DNA of 23,078 nt from an uncultured Oscillospiraceae bacterium (GCA_902490585.1 CABUEI010000034.1:1-23078); one strand, 5' to 3'. Shown: positions 15,334-21,821, counted from the first letter of the stretch. Made by a program: numbers and translations. Notes: generated from the letters alone by a model not told the origin.

Positions 15334-16737
15334 TTACTGATTGTTTACAACTTTAATATTAATTTCGGCTCTTGTTATGCCGGATTCTGTTGTAAGCCAG
15401 TTTTTGATTGTCTGCTGTTTGTCGGCGGAAATTTCTTTGTTTGACGTGCCACAAAGGAGAATATATTCGCCGTTTGTATCTGTCATAACACCGCAACCGA
15501 TGTCGGAAATTTCGGTGAATATGGCGGCGGCTTTCTCGGAGAGTTCTTTCATATCGGGCTCTGAATCGGCAGAGGACTGCATCTCGTCAATCTTCTTCTG
15601 CTGTTCTTTTATGTTCTTTTCCTGTTCGTCAAGCTGTTTTTGCAACGATTCAATAGTCTGCTCCTGAAGAGCGATCGTTATCTGGTCGGAGGTGTCGTTT
15701 GTGACGCTCTTGTTCTGGGTTATTGTCAGCTTGTAGTTTTCAAGACCGTAGTTGCCGAGGTCTTTTTCCAGCACGCCGATAACATCATCCGAAATCTGCG
15801 TACCAACAAGGGAAAGGGATATTTCACGGTTCATTACGTCTATCTGGCTTTGTACGACTTTTGTATCGCTGAACGTGAATGAATTGTCAAGGTAGCTTGA
15901 AAGGTTCTGCTCCATGACGGTTTCATAGACTTTATATGCGCCGATGAGAACACTCGGAATAATCGTAAGAATTGTTATGAGTATCACAAATCTGTGTATT
16001 CTGCGTTCTTTTTTGGTATCGGTAATCTTATGGGTAGGAATACGCATGAGCTTTGTTATAAACGCCGCCGAGAGCATGATGAACAGGGTGTTTATGACAA
16101 ACAGATAAAATGCGCCTGCGATAAATCTCAACTGCCCGGTAGCCAGTCCGTAGCCTGTTGTGCAAAGCGGCGGCATGAGTGCGGTAGCAATCGCCACACC
16201 GGGTATAACGTTGCTCTTTTTCTTTCGGGTGTTACCTATTCCGCCTGCGATACCGCCGAACAGGGCAATAAGTACGTCCCACAGCGTCGGGCTTGTCCTT
16301 GCTATCATTTCGCTTGTGGCGACAGTAAGCGGAGAAACGGCAAAGTACAATGTTGACGCAATCAGGCTGATTATCACCTGTATGCCGAATCGGTTGAACG
16401 CTTTTCTGAGCAAGGTGAGGTCAAATGTGGCAAGTGAGTAGCCCATTGTCAGAATACCGCTCATCAGCGGAGAAATCAGCATTGCACCGATAATAACGGC
16501 GGTGGAGTTTACATTAAGTCCGATAGAAGCAATGAAAATTGCCATTATCAGTATCCACATATTCGAACCGCTTATAACGGTATTGTCCTCCATCATCTGC
16601 CTGATTTCGTCATTGTCCATCATATCGTCACGGATTCCGAACAATTTGCGGAAAAAGTTGTATACACGTCCGTGCGAAACGTTCTTTGTTATCTCGCCTT
16701 TTATTTCGTTTATATCATCGGATAGGTTGGTTTTCAT
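15334..16737 (-). CDS. DUF389 (TIGR00341-type) integral membrane protein
   Basis: 467 aa. A cytosolic N-terminus precedes a six- to seven-helix core with the DUF389 signatures NSTAVIIGAMLISPLMSGI and IPGVAIATALMPPLCTTGYG. A soluble C-terminal part contains a coiled coil (~355-395, EQTIESLQKQLDEQEKNIKE) and a small alpha/beta end domain. The family's function is not established. ATG 16737 has an AGAGGA ribosome site, and a near-perfect promoter lies upstream. Monocistronic. Confidence 0.9.
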   Translation of the reverse strand: MKTNLSDDINEIKGEITKNVSHGRVYNFFRKLFGIRDDMMDNDEIRQMMEDNTVISGSNMWILIMAIFIASIGLNVNSTAVIIGAMLISPLMSGILTMGYSLATFDLTLLRKAFNRFGIQVIISLIASTLYFAVSPLTVATSEMIARTSPTLWDVLIALFGGIAGGIGNTRKKKSNVIPGVAIATALMPPLCTTGYGLATGQLRFIAGAFYLFVINTLFIMLSAAFITKLMRIPTHKITDTKKERRIHRFVILITILTIIPSVLIGAYKVYETVMEQNLSSYLDNSFTFSDTKVVQSQIDVMNREISLSLVGTQISDDVIGVLEKDLGNYGLENYKLTITQNKSVTNDTSDQITIALQEQTIESLQKQLDEQEKNIKEQQKKIDEMQSSADSEPDMKELSEKAAAIFTEISDIGCGVMTDTNGEYILLCGTSNKEISADKQQTIKNWLTTESGITRAEINIKVVNNQ

Positions 16738-16779
16738 TTATGGTATCCTCTTTTCAGGTGGAATAGAATTGATATATTA

Positions 16780-16808
16780 ATTATAGATGAAAAGGGGGTG
16801 GGTGTCAA
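16780..16808 (-). promoter_or_regulatory. Promoter of the DUF389 gene
   Basis: Minus strand TTGACA (16803-16808), a 17-bp spacer that includes a C-rich run, and TATAAT (16780-16785): a full consensus match. The leader is ~35 nt. Confidence 0.85.
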
Positions 16809-16837
16809 TGGGGGAGATACTTGACAAGCAAAAGTAG

Positions 16838-17008
16838 AAGCGTTATATCGGCGATACTGTCGCAGATGATAGCGATGACAGGTATTTGGAAAAAGGCTTT
16901 GCAATGATAAGTTTCAGATGCAATGTACCAGACTGGTACACTAAAGTGCCTTTTGCCGAATTATCGGGCGGGTATGAAAATATCGGTCACTATTTTGCAT
17001 ATATGTAA
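16838..17008 (+). pseudogene. Possible coding remnant, 56 codons, unknown
   Basis: The frame after a TAG at 16835 reads KRYIGDTVADDSDDRYLEKG and on through VPDWYTKVPFAELSGGYEN to a TAA. The composition is protein-like, but there is no start codon with a ribosome site. A short frame MGEILDKQK ends at that TAG. I do not recognise it; it may be the tail of an old gene. Confidence 0.25.
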
Positions 17009-17027
17009 AGACTATATAGATAATAGA

Positions 17028-17063
17028 AAAGAGCTACCCTCATTCAGATGAAGGTAGCTCTTT
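17028..17063 (-). terminator. guaA: Hairpin terminator, probably the original guaA terminator
   Basis: A 16-bp stem with one mismatch (AAAGAGCTACC... at 17028-17043 with 17048-17063), a 4-nt loop, then CTTTTCTATT on the minus strand. It lies 12 bp beyond the distal copy of the guaA 3' end (17076-17088), in guaA's direction. The inference is that it ended guaA before the island inserted. Confidence 0.75.
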
Positions 17064-17075
17064 GCATCGGATTGG

Positions 17076-17088
17076 ATTACTCCCACTC
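17076..17088 (-). repeat. Island attachment site, distal copy (guaA 3'-end duplicate)
   Basis: On the minus strand GAGTGGGAGTAAT, matching the real guaA end GAGTGGGAATAAT at 19312-19324 in 12 of 13 bases. Both copies spell Glu-Trp-Glu-stop. The guaA 3' end is an established integration site for genomic islands in Firmicutes. Confidence 0.75.
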
Positions 17089-17189
17089 GCTCTCTGCAAA
17101 CCAATTCTAAACAAGTTTGTTTATGAGATTTAATAGAGAGTATCTACATTATTTGTATTATCGGTAAAGCATACGCTATCCGATTTTTT

Positions 17190-17207
17190 GTTGCCATATC
17201 GTTGCCA
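17190..17207. repeat. Paired GTTGCCA repeats near the left island end
   Basis: GTTGCCA occurs at 17190-17196 and 17201-17207, an 11-bp period (one helical turn). Similar geometry is present at the other end of the island. These could be arm-type integrase sites. Otherwise 17089-17221 shows no gene. Confidence 0.3.
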
Positions 17208-17221
17208 CGAGTGGCAGAAAT

Positions 17222-17430
17222 TTAACGCCAAGAAGCATAGATAAGCTGTCTCTTATCAAATGCCTCTTTACCGTCCTCCATTATGTCAACAATTTGCTTG
17301 TGTGTAGAATCCCGATCTATGTTTCCTTGGGCTACATCAATTTTTTTCTTGGCACTCAACGACCAACACCCTTTCTGAATCACCAAGCACAGGAATATTT
17401 GCATTATGCGTGGCAAATATAAACTGCATA
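17222..17430 (-). pseudogene. C-terminal fragment of an AAA/SMC-like ATPase, frameshifted
   Basis: One frame reads QFIFATHNANIPVLGDSERV, the HNANIPVLGD block typical of the C-terminal nucleotide-binding half of large AAA/SMC-like ATPases from mobile elements. It shifts frame in a run of As near 17338-17345 and continues as IDVAQGNIDRDSTHKQIVDI to ASWR-stop. The N-terminal Walker A half is missing. It is joined directly to the HTH fragment upstream, implying a deletion that removed the DNA in between. Confidence 0.7.
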
Positions 17431-17548
17431 TAAACCCTTTTTCTTTCAGTTCGGCATTTAACTTTTGGACGATTTTGTAAGCATAGGATTTTGATATACC
17501 CAATTCCTAAGTCACCTCATCAACTCGCATAAAACTTGTACTTTCCAT
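17431..17548 (-). pseudogene. HTH/excisionase-like N-terminal fragment with premature stop
   Basis: ATG 17548 follows GGGGTGAT. It reads MESTSFMRVDEVT, a TAG at 17509, then ELGISKSYAYKIVQKLNAEL and KEKGF. The ISKSYAYKIVQKLN segment is a winged-helix/MerR-type HTH like those of excisionase-like proteins in integrative elements. The stop is one base from CAG (Gln). After KEKGF the sequence switches to the ATPase fragment. Decayed remnant. Confidence 0.65.
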
Positions 17549-17573
17549 TTAATCACCCCTTTACTTAATTTCT

Positions 17574-17688
17574 GATAATTCAATTATTTAGTGTCGGAGA
17601 ACTTTCTGACCGCATTCCGATTTGCCCGAGCGGATATGCCATTACCGTGATATATGACGGTTATTCTGTTGTTAAGCAAATTCCGTAA
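17574..17688 (+). pseudogene. Short coding remnant ahead of the XRE operon, unknown
   Basis: An open frame reads LFSVGELSDRIPICPSGYAI and continues VIYDGYSVVKQIP to a TAA at 17686, with protein-like composition but no start or ribosome site. It is likely the tail of a deleted mobile-element gene; not recognised. Confidence 0.35.
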
Positions 17689-17734
17689 GGTTAAGTGGTT
17701 TTTGAGACAATATTTACTTTTTGCTTTAGTTATC

Positions 17735-17763
17735 TTGACAGCACTAAATATTTATGCTATACT
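17735..17763 (+). promoter_or_regulatory. Promoter of the leader-XRE-cat operon
   Basis: TTGACA (17735-17740), a 17-bp spacer and TATACT (17758-17763). The predicted start (~17770) lies only 2-4 nt before the leader-peptide ATG at 17773, so the transcript would be almost leaderless. Confidence 0.8.
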
Positions 17764-17786
17764 GGGTGTACAATGAAATTGCACCC
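17764..17786. promoter_or_regulatory. Imperfect dyad over the transcription start, possible XRE operator
   Basis: GGGTG-TA-CAAT (17764-17774) is mirrored by ATTG-CACCC (17778-17786). It covers the predicted transcription start and the leader ATG, a fitting place for self-repression by the XRE protein encoded downstream, or a 5' hairpin that hides the ATG. Confidence 0.45.
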
Positions 17787-17889
17787 AATACAAGGTTCTG
17801 TCAAGCAAGTTAGGGTGGAGATTTTCGCAGAAAATACTACCCGATGCTTGACAGGTTCTTATACTGATTGCACAGTATATAAGCAATGA
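17773..17889 (+). CDS. Leader peptide, 38 aa, overlapping the XRE start
   Basis: ATG 17773 opens a 38-codon frame (MKLHPIQGSVKQVRVEIFAE ... YTDCTVYKQ) whose TGA overlaps the XRE ATG (ATGA). The XRE gene has no visible ribosome site, so translation of this peptide could supply ribosomes by coupling. The ATG itself has only GGTG upstream and lies within a few bases of the predicted mRNA start. The large hairpin at 17798-17854 is inside this frame. No family recognised. Confidence 0.45.
   Translation: MKLHPIQGSVKQVRVEIFAENTTRCLTGSYTDCTVYKQ
17798..17854 (+). promoter_or_regulatory. Nested hairpin in the XRE-cat leader
   Basis: Three stacked helices: CTGTCAAGCA (17798-17807) with TGCTTGACAG (17845-17854), GGGTGG (17813-17818) with CTACCC (17837-17842), and ATTTTC (17821-17826) with GAAAAT (17830-17835) around GCA. 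No T run follows, so it is not a plain terminator. It could act as a translational attenuator, stall-sensitive structure or protein site. Confidence 0.6.
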
Positions 17890-18428
17890 GCGTAATTGCT
17901 ATGGCTATTAGCGAAAGAATTCACTTTTTCCGCAATCTGCGTGGAATGACACAGAAATTTCTCGGTTTACAGCTCGGTTTTCCCGATAAATCTGCTGATG
18001 TTCGTATGGCACAGTATGAAACAGGTTCCCGTACTCCAAAAGCAGATATTACTGCAGCGTTGGCACAAGTTTTGGATGTAGCACCGGAAGCGTTGAATGT
18101 GCCCGATATTGACAGTTACATAGGTCTGATGCACACGCTGTTTGCCCTTGAGGACATTTACGGCATTACCGTCAGCGAAGCAGACGGGGAAGTGTGTCTT
18201 AAAGTCAACTCTGAGAAGGGTAAGGATTCCGCAGAAATTATTCGTATGCTTACCGCTTGGAAAGAGCAAAAAGCCAAACTCGATGCATGTGAGATTGATA
18301 AAGATACCTACGACCAATGGCGTTACCACTATCCTAAGTTCGACACGACGGGCGGCTGGGTAAAGGTTCCTTCTCGAGAGTTGAGCGATGCATTAGTTGA
18401 ATCATTCAACGACTTTTTTAATGACTAA
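17886..18428 (+). CDS. XRE-family helix-turn-helix regulator of mobile-element type
   Basis: 180 aa. The N-terminal HTH (about 7-70) reads RIHFFRNLRGMTQKFLGLQL, then RMAQYETGSRTPKADITAAL and ALAQVLDVAPEAL. The C-terminal ~100 residues form an acidic helical domain (DIDSYIGLMHTLFALEDIYG) seen in regulators of clostridial integrative elements. It probably represses its own promoter via the dyad at 17764. Start: ATG 17886 overlaps the leader stop; an in-frame ATG at 17901 (MAISERI) is the form I recall from relatives, but neither has a good ribosome site. It is 20 nt before cat. Confidence 0.88.
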   Translation: MSVIAMAISERIHFFRNLRGMTQKFLGLQLGFPDKSADVRMAQYETGSRTPKADITAALAQVLDVAPEALNVPDIDSYIGLMHTLFALEDIYGITVSEADGEVCLKVNSEKGKDSAEIIRMLTAWKEQKAKLDACEIDKDTYDQWRYHYPKFDTTGGWVKVPSRELSDALVESFNDFFND

Positions 18429-18448
18429 ATATTATTTAGGAGGATACT

Positions 18449-19072
18449 ATGTCATTTCATTTAATAGATTATCAAACTTGGGAACGTAAAGAAGTTTACG
18501 AACATTTCATCAATGAGACGGTCTGCACCTATTCCACGACTCTCAATCTTGATATTACCAAATTAAAAGGTGCTCACCTTTATCCAACAATAATTTGGTT
18601 AATCACTAAAGCAGTAAACAAAATTCCTGAATTTCGTACCGCTCTTACTGACGAAGGAGTCGGCATATACGATGAACTGAATCCCGCTTACACCATTTTC
18701 AATAAAGAAAATAATAATTTTTCTGGAATATGGACTGAATTTTATGCAGACTATAATGATTTTTTAAGTGCATACAATGAAGATGTGGAAAAATTCTCCT
18801 TTTCTACACGATATACTCCAAAACCTGAAAGACCGCTAAATTCTTTTGATATTTCAATGATTCCTTGGTTTACATTTACTTCTTTCAACCTAAATATTTA
18901 CGGTGATGGCAAATATCTTCTTCCTATATTCACTTTAGGAAAATTTTTTGATGAAAACGGAAAGAGATTGCTCCCTATTTCAATCCAAGTACATCACGCT
19001 GTATGTGACGGATATCATATTGGAAAGTTTGTGGAAACACTGCAAACGATGATAAATCAGTTTCACACTTAA
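18449..19072 (+). CDS. cat: Type A chloramphenicol O-acetyltransferase
   Basis: 207 aa, close to the usual ~210-220. It acetylates chloramphenicol with acetyl-CoA and inactivates it; the family works as a cytoplasmic homotrimer. Visible: FHLIDYQTWERKEVYEHF at the N-terminus, CTYSTTLNLDITKL, KIPEFRTAL, NPAYTIFNKEN, SMIPWFTFTSFNLN, and the active-site signature HHAVCDGYH with catalytic His at ~183 and Asp at ~187. The pattern is that of clostridial CatP/CatQ-like enzymes, though clearly diverged. AGGAGG lies 8 nt before ATG 18449. It is second in the XRE operon on the guaA island and more AT-rich than chromosomal neighbours, so it was probably acquired. The resistance phenotype is not proven. 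Confidence 0.9.
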   Translation: MSFHLIDYQTWERKEVYEHFINETVCTYSTTLNLDITKLKGAHLYPTIIWLITKAVNKIPEFRTALTDEGVGIYDELNPAYTIFNKENNNFSGIWTEFYADYNDFLSAYNEDVEKFSFSTRYTPKPERPLNSFDISMIPWFTFTSFNLNIYGDGKYLLPIFTLGKFFDENGKRLLPISIQVHHAVCDGYHIGKFVETLQTMINQFHT

Positions 19073-19088
19073 ACTGAATACAGACGAT

Positions 19089-19133
19089 AAAAAGCCCTTA
19101 ACTGCGGTACAAATCCACAGTTAAGGGCTTTTT
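19089..19133. terminator. Terminator of the XRE-cat operon
   Basis: A 16-bp perfect stem (AAAAAGCCCTTAACTG, 19089-19104, with 19118-19133) with a 13-nt loop. The stem itself ends in TTTTT on either strand. Outer bases ACGAT/ATCGT extend the symmetry. Confidence 0.9.
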
Positions 19134-19168
19134 AATCGTATAATACAGATTTATTTCTTGGTAACAGC

Positions 19169-19255
19169 CATTTGAAAATTATTCTGATAACCTACAAGCC
19201 ACTTGGGGTATAGAATAATAGTCACTTCAAATGATGTTATCAAATCGTTATCAAA
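19169..19255. repeat. Right island-end repeats (inverted and 9-bp direct)
   Basis: CATTTGAA (19169-19176) and ATTATTCT (19178-19185) are mirrored by AGAATAAT (19212-19219) and TTCAAATG (19226-19233). Next to them GTTATCAAA occurs twice (19236-19244, 19247-19255), an 11-bp period. Together they resemble the integrase-binding end of an integrative element. No gene lies between 19073 and 19312. Confidence 0.45.
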
Positions 19256-19273
19256 AGGGGTGGGCAAAGTTCA

Positions 19274-19299
19274 AAAAGCCTTGATATTACTGGGCTTTT
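19274..19299 (-). terminator. Weak terminator after guaA inside the island end
   Basis: AAAAGCC/GGCTTTT with an ~11-nt loop and TTTTTG on the minus strand, 13 nt past the guaA stop. It may replace the displaced native terminator. Confidence 0.6.
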
Positions 19300-19311
19300 A
19301 GACTTTCTGTG

Positions 19312-19324
19312 ATTATTCCCACTC
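19312..19324 (-). repeat. Island attachment site, guaA-proximal copy
   Basis: On the minus strand GAGTGGGAATAAT, the last codons and stop of guaA (Glu-Trp-Glu-stop) plus one base. It pairs with the copy at 17076-17088. Confidence 0.75.
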
Positions 19325-20872
19325 AATCGTTGCCGGCGGCTTGCTCGTAATATCGTAACAGATTCTGTTGATATTCTTAACCTCATTTACGATTCTTACG
19401 CTTGCCTTTTCAAGCACATCGTAAGGAATTCTTGCAAAGTCGGCGGTCATAAAGTCGCTGGTCGTGACGCCTCTTAATGCGAGGGTATAATCATAAGTTC
19501 TGTCGTCGCCCATAACGCCTACAGAACGCATATTTGTGAGTACCGCAAAGTACTGGTTGATACTGCGGTCAAGACCTGCGTTTGCGATTTCTTCACGGAA
19601 GATGTAGTCTGCGTCCTGGAGAGTTGCAAGCTTTTCACGGGTGATCTCACCGATGATTCTGATTGCAAGACCGGGACCCGGGAACGGCTGACGCCATACG
19701 AGGACATCCGATAAGCCAAGCTCGGTGCCGAGCTTTCTTACCTCATCCTTGAATAAAAGGCGGAGCGGCTCGATTATCTCCTTGAAGTCGACATAGTCGG
19801 GCAGACCGCCTACGTTATGGTGCGACTTGATAACAGCGGCGTCGCCTGTACCGCTTTCGATAACATCGGGGTAAATCGTACCCTGTACAAGAAAATCGAC
19901 CTTGCCTATCTTCTTTGCTTCTTCCTCAAATACACGGATGAATTCTTCGCCGATGGTCTTTCTCTTTGTTTCGGGGTCGGATACACCTTCAAGCTTGCCG
20001 ATAAAACGGTCTGCGGCATTTACTCTGATGAAGTTTACGTCCCAGTCCTTAAACGCCTGCTCGACCTCGTCGCCCTCGTTCTTTCTCATAAAGCCGTGAT
20101 CAACGAACACGCAGGTCAGCTGGTTGCCGACCGCCTTTGAAAGCAGTGCGCAGGCTACCGAGCTGTCAACGCCGCCCGAAAGAGCAAGCAGTACCTTGCC
20201 GTCACCGACTTTTTCACGGATCTGCTTTATAGCTTCTTCCGCATAGTTTCTCATTGTCCAGTCGCCCTTGCAGTGACATACTTTATAAAGGAAGTTTCCG
20301 AGCATATCAAAGCCCTGCTCGGTGTGGTTTACTTCGGGGTGGAACTGTGTAGCGTAAAAGCCCTTTTCAACGTTCTCGATTGCGGCATAGGGGCATTTGT
20401 CGCTGTGACCTACAGCCTTGAAGCCGTCGGGGAGAACCTCGATATAATCGTTGTGGCTCATCCATACGACAGAGTTTTTCTTAAGACCGTCAAATACGGC
20501 GCAGTCTGTATCAAATTCGCACTCTGTTCTGCCGAATTCTGCGGCGGCGTTTTCGTTAGCCTTGCCGATAGTACCGCCAAGACCGTAAACCATAAACTGC
20601 GCACCGTAGCAGATGCCGAATATCGGTATGCCGAGTTCAAATATTTCTTTTGTCATTCTGGGGGAGTCGTCAAGATATACGCTTCTCGGACCGCCCGTGA
20701 AGATGATGCCCTTAGGATTCTTTGCCTTTATCTGCTCGATAGGTGTCTTGTATGAGATGACCTCGCAGTATATGTTATGTTCTCTGACTCTGCGTGCGAT
20801 AAGCTGATTGTACTGACCGCCGAAGTCAATGACGAGTACGAGCTCGTGCTCGCTTGTTGAAAATTCCGCCAT
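19313..20872 (-). CDS. guaA: GMP synthase (glutamine-hydrolysing)
   Basis: 519 aa, full length. It converts XMP to GMP with ATP and glutamine in the cytoplasm. The N-terminal class I glutaminase has the nucleophile in FGICYGAQ (C88) and the FHPEVNHTE His/Glu pair. The ATP-pyrophosphatase domain has the P-loop LSGGVDSSVA, and the C-terminal dimerisation domain has WRQPFPGPGLAIRI and the ending KPPATIEWE. The ATG at 20872 (MAEFSTSEHE) is chosen because AAAGGA precedes it; the frame upstream to 20962 crosses the promoter. The last codons form the attachment site of the island downstream, so the gene is intact after insertion. It is divergent from trxA. Confidence 0.98.
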   Translation of the reverse strand: MAEFSTSEHELVLVIDFGGQYNQLIARRVREHNIYCEVISYKTPIEQIKAKNPKGIIFTGGPRSVYLDDSPRMTKEIFELGIPIFGICYGAQFMVYGLGGTIGKANENAAAEFGRTECEFDTDCAVFDGLKKNSVVWMSHNDYIEVLPDGFKAVGHSDKCPYAAIENVEKGFYATQFHPEVNHTEQGFDMLGNFLYKVCHCKGDWTMRNYAEEAIKQIREKVGDGKVLLALSGGVDSSVACALLSKAVGNQLTCVFVDHGFMRKNEGDEVEQAFKDWDVNFIRVNAADRFIGKLEGVSDPETKRKTIGEEFIRVFEEEAKKIGKVDFLVQGTIYPDVIESGTGDAAVIKSHHNVGGLPDYVDFKEIIEPLRLLFKDEVRKLGTELGLSDVLVWRQPFPGPGLAIRIIGEITREKLATLQDADYIFREEIANAGLDRSINQYFAVLTNMRSVGVMGDDRTYDYTLALRGVTTSDFMTADFARIPYDVLEKASVRIVNEVKNINRICYDITSKPPATIEWE

Positions 20873-20952
20873 TTTCCAGTTTCCTTTCCTTCTTGTCTTT
20901 GGGAATTCAAGTGCGAAAAACCGCACCGATGGTGATATTACATATTTCTTAA

Positions 20953-20981
20953 AGTATAACATATCCGGACGGCTTTTGCAA
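20953..20981 (-). promoter_or_regulatory. guaA: guaA promoter
   Basis: Minus strand TTGCAA (20976-20981), a 17-bp spacer and TATACT (20953-20958). The leader is ~75 nt; I see no purine-riboswitch or guanine-aptamer pattern in it. Confidence 0.72.
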
Positions 20982-21025
20982 CGGCTTTTTGAAAAAAATA
21001 AAATCAGTAACGTTTATGAATTATC

Positions 21026-21054
21026 TTGACATTTCCCTTTAAATGTGCTAAAAT
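21026..21054 (+). promoter_or_regulatory. trxA: trxA promoter
   Basis: TTGACA (21026-21031), a 17-bp spacer and TAAAAT (21049-21054), ~75 nt upstream of the thioredoxin ATG and back to back with the guaA promoter. Confidence 0.75.
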
Positions 21055-21137
21055 CGTATACAGAATAAGTGCAATAAATTTACGCACTATATTCTTTGGA
21101 AAGCAATAAACCGAGAAAATGAAAGGAAGTATCAATT

Positions 21138-21446
21138 ATGAGCCATATAGATGTAACATCGGAAAACTTCAAGCAGGAGGTTTTACAGTCCGATAAGCCG
21201 GTTTTAGTGGATTTCTGGGCATCGTGGTGCGGTCCGTGCAGAATGCTCGGCCCTGTGCTTGAGGAACTTGGAGAAGAGCATCCCGAAATCAAGATATGCA
21301 AGGTCAATACGGACGATGAACGTGAGCTGGCAATAAGCTTCGGCATAGATTCTATACCCTGCGTAATATCTTTTAAAGATGGTAAACAAATAGACAAATC
21401 GGTAGGTTTTGTCAGCAAGGACAAGTTGCTCGCTTTACTCGACTAA
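21138..21446 (+). CDS. trxA: Thioredoxin
   Basis: 102 aa, typical size. A cytoplasmic thiol-disulfide reductant. The active site is WCGPC (C31, C34) inside VLVDFWASWCGPCRML, followed by the family order KVNTDD, then GIDSIP with the cis-proline (P74) and FKDGK. Unusual: the residue after the cis-Pro is Cys (SIPC rather than SIPT), and a further Cys is at KICKV. ATG 21138 has an AAAGGAAG ribosome site. It has its own promoter; no thioredoxin reductase gene is adjacent. Confidence 0.95.
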   Translation: MSHIDVTSENFKQEVLQSDKPVLVDFWASWCGPCRMLGPVLEELGEEHPEIKICKVNTDDERELAISFGIDSIPCVISFKDGKQIDKSVGFVSKDKLLALLD

Positions 21447-21557
21447 AACTGCAAAGCAAGACGGGGAGCGGTTTTACAGTTGCTTAACGCTAACTTGAAA
21501 ATGGCGTAAATTTTCAGAAAAAAGTGTGATATTTCAATATAAATTTATCAAAAGGTC

Positions 21558-21585
21558 TTGATTTTTTTTGAAATTGTGTTACAAT
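21558..21585 (+). promoter_or_regulatory. Ferredoxin gene promoter
   Basis: TTGATT (21558-21563), a 16-bp T-rich spacer and TACAAT (21580-21585), ~50 nt before the ferredoxin ATG. The stretch from 21447 to 21557 shows no gene and no convincing trxA terminator. Confidence 0.65.
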
Positions 21586-21637
21586 ATAAGCAAGTCATAT
21601 AACTCTATGACAAAAAATCACAAGGAGGATCATTCCG

Positions 21638-21808
21638 ATGGCTTATAAAATTTCTGATGATTGCATCTCTTGCGGTGCTTGCGCTGCTCAGTGCCCCGTT
21701 GAGGCAATTTCTGAAGGTGACGGCAAGTACGTTATCGACGCTGACACATGTGTTAGCTGCGGTGGTTGCGCAGGTGTATGTCCTGTTGGCGCTCCCGCTG
21801 AGGAATAA
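21638..21808 (+). CDS. Ferredoxin, 2x[4Fe-4S] clostridial type
   Basis: 56 aa, the classical length of clostridial ferredoxins. Two mirrored cluster motifs: C-I-S-C-G-A-C-A-A-Q-C-P in the first half and C-V-S-C-G-G-C-A-G-V-C-P in the second, giving eight Cys for two [4Fe-4S] clusters. It carries electrons at low potential in the cytoplasm for pyruvate:ferredoxin oxidoreductase and hydrogenase-type reactions of anaerobes. A strong AAGGAGG lies 9 nt before ATG 21638, with its own promoter and terminator. Codon choice (GCT, GGT) suggests high expression. Confidence 0.95.
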   Translation: MAYKISDDCISCGACAAQCPVEAISEGDGKYVIDADTCVSCGGCAGVCPVGAPAEE

Positions 21809-21821
21809 TTTTAAATCAAGG

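Larger units (their letters stand above)
17076..19324. mobile_element. Decayed genomic island inserted at the 3' end of guaA, carrying cat
   Basis: About 2.25 kb between two copies of the guaA end. Contents from left: short direct repeats near the end, AAA-ATPase and HTH/excisionase-like fragments (minus), a further coding remnant, then a promoter, leader peptide, XRE regulator and chloramphenicol acetyltransferase (plus). The right end has an imperfect inverted repeat and 9-bp direct repeats. No integrase is left, so the island is not self-mobile. It is visibly more AT-rich than guaA. Boundaries are inferred from the repeats. Confidence 0.75.

Noticed and set aside
17036..17110. A guaA pseudogene copy at the distal attachment site
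   Set aside because: Only about 13 bp match guaA. The bases upstream would read FAES, not guaA's PATI, so it is a short attachment core, not a gene duplicate.
19089..19133. Terminal inverted repeats of an insertion sequence around cat
   Set aside because: The inverted repeat is a single hairpin in one place with stem-loop spacing. It is a terminator, and no transposase is present.
17190..19255. CRISPR-like repeats in the island
   Set aside because: Repeats are 7-9 bp, occur only twice at each site and have no unique spacers.
20273..20755. Long open frame antisense to guaA
   Set aside because: It is fully inside guaA, with no ribosome site and a composition explained by the codon bias of the other strand.
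20873..20952. Purine riboswitch upstream of guaA
   Set aside because: The leader is ~75 nt with no paired-loop aptamer pattern and no expression platform.
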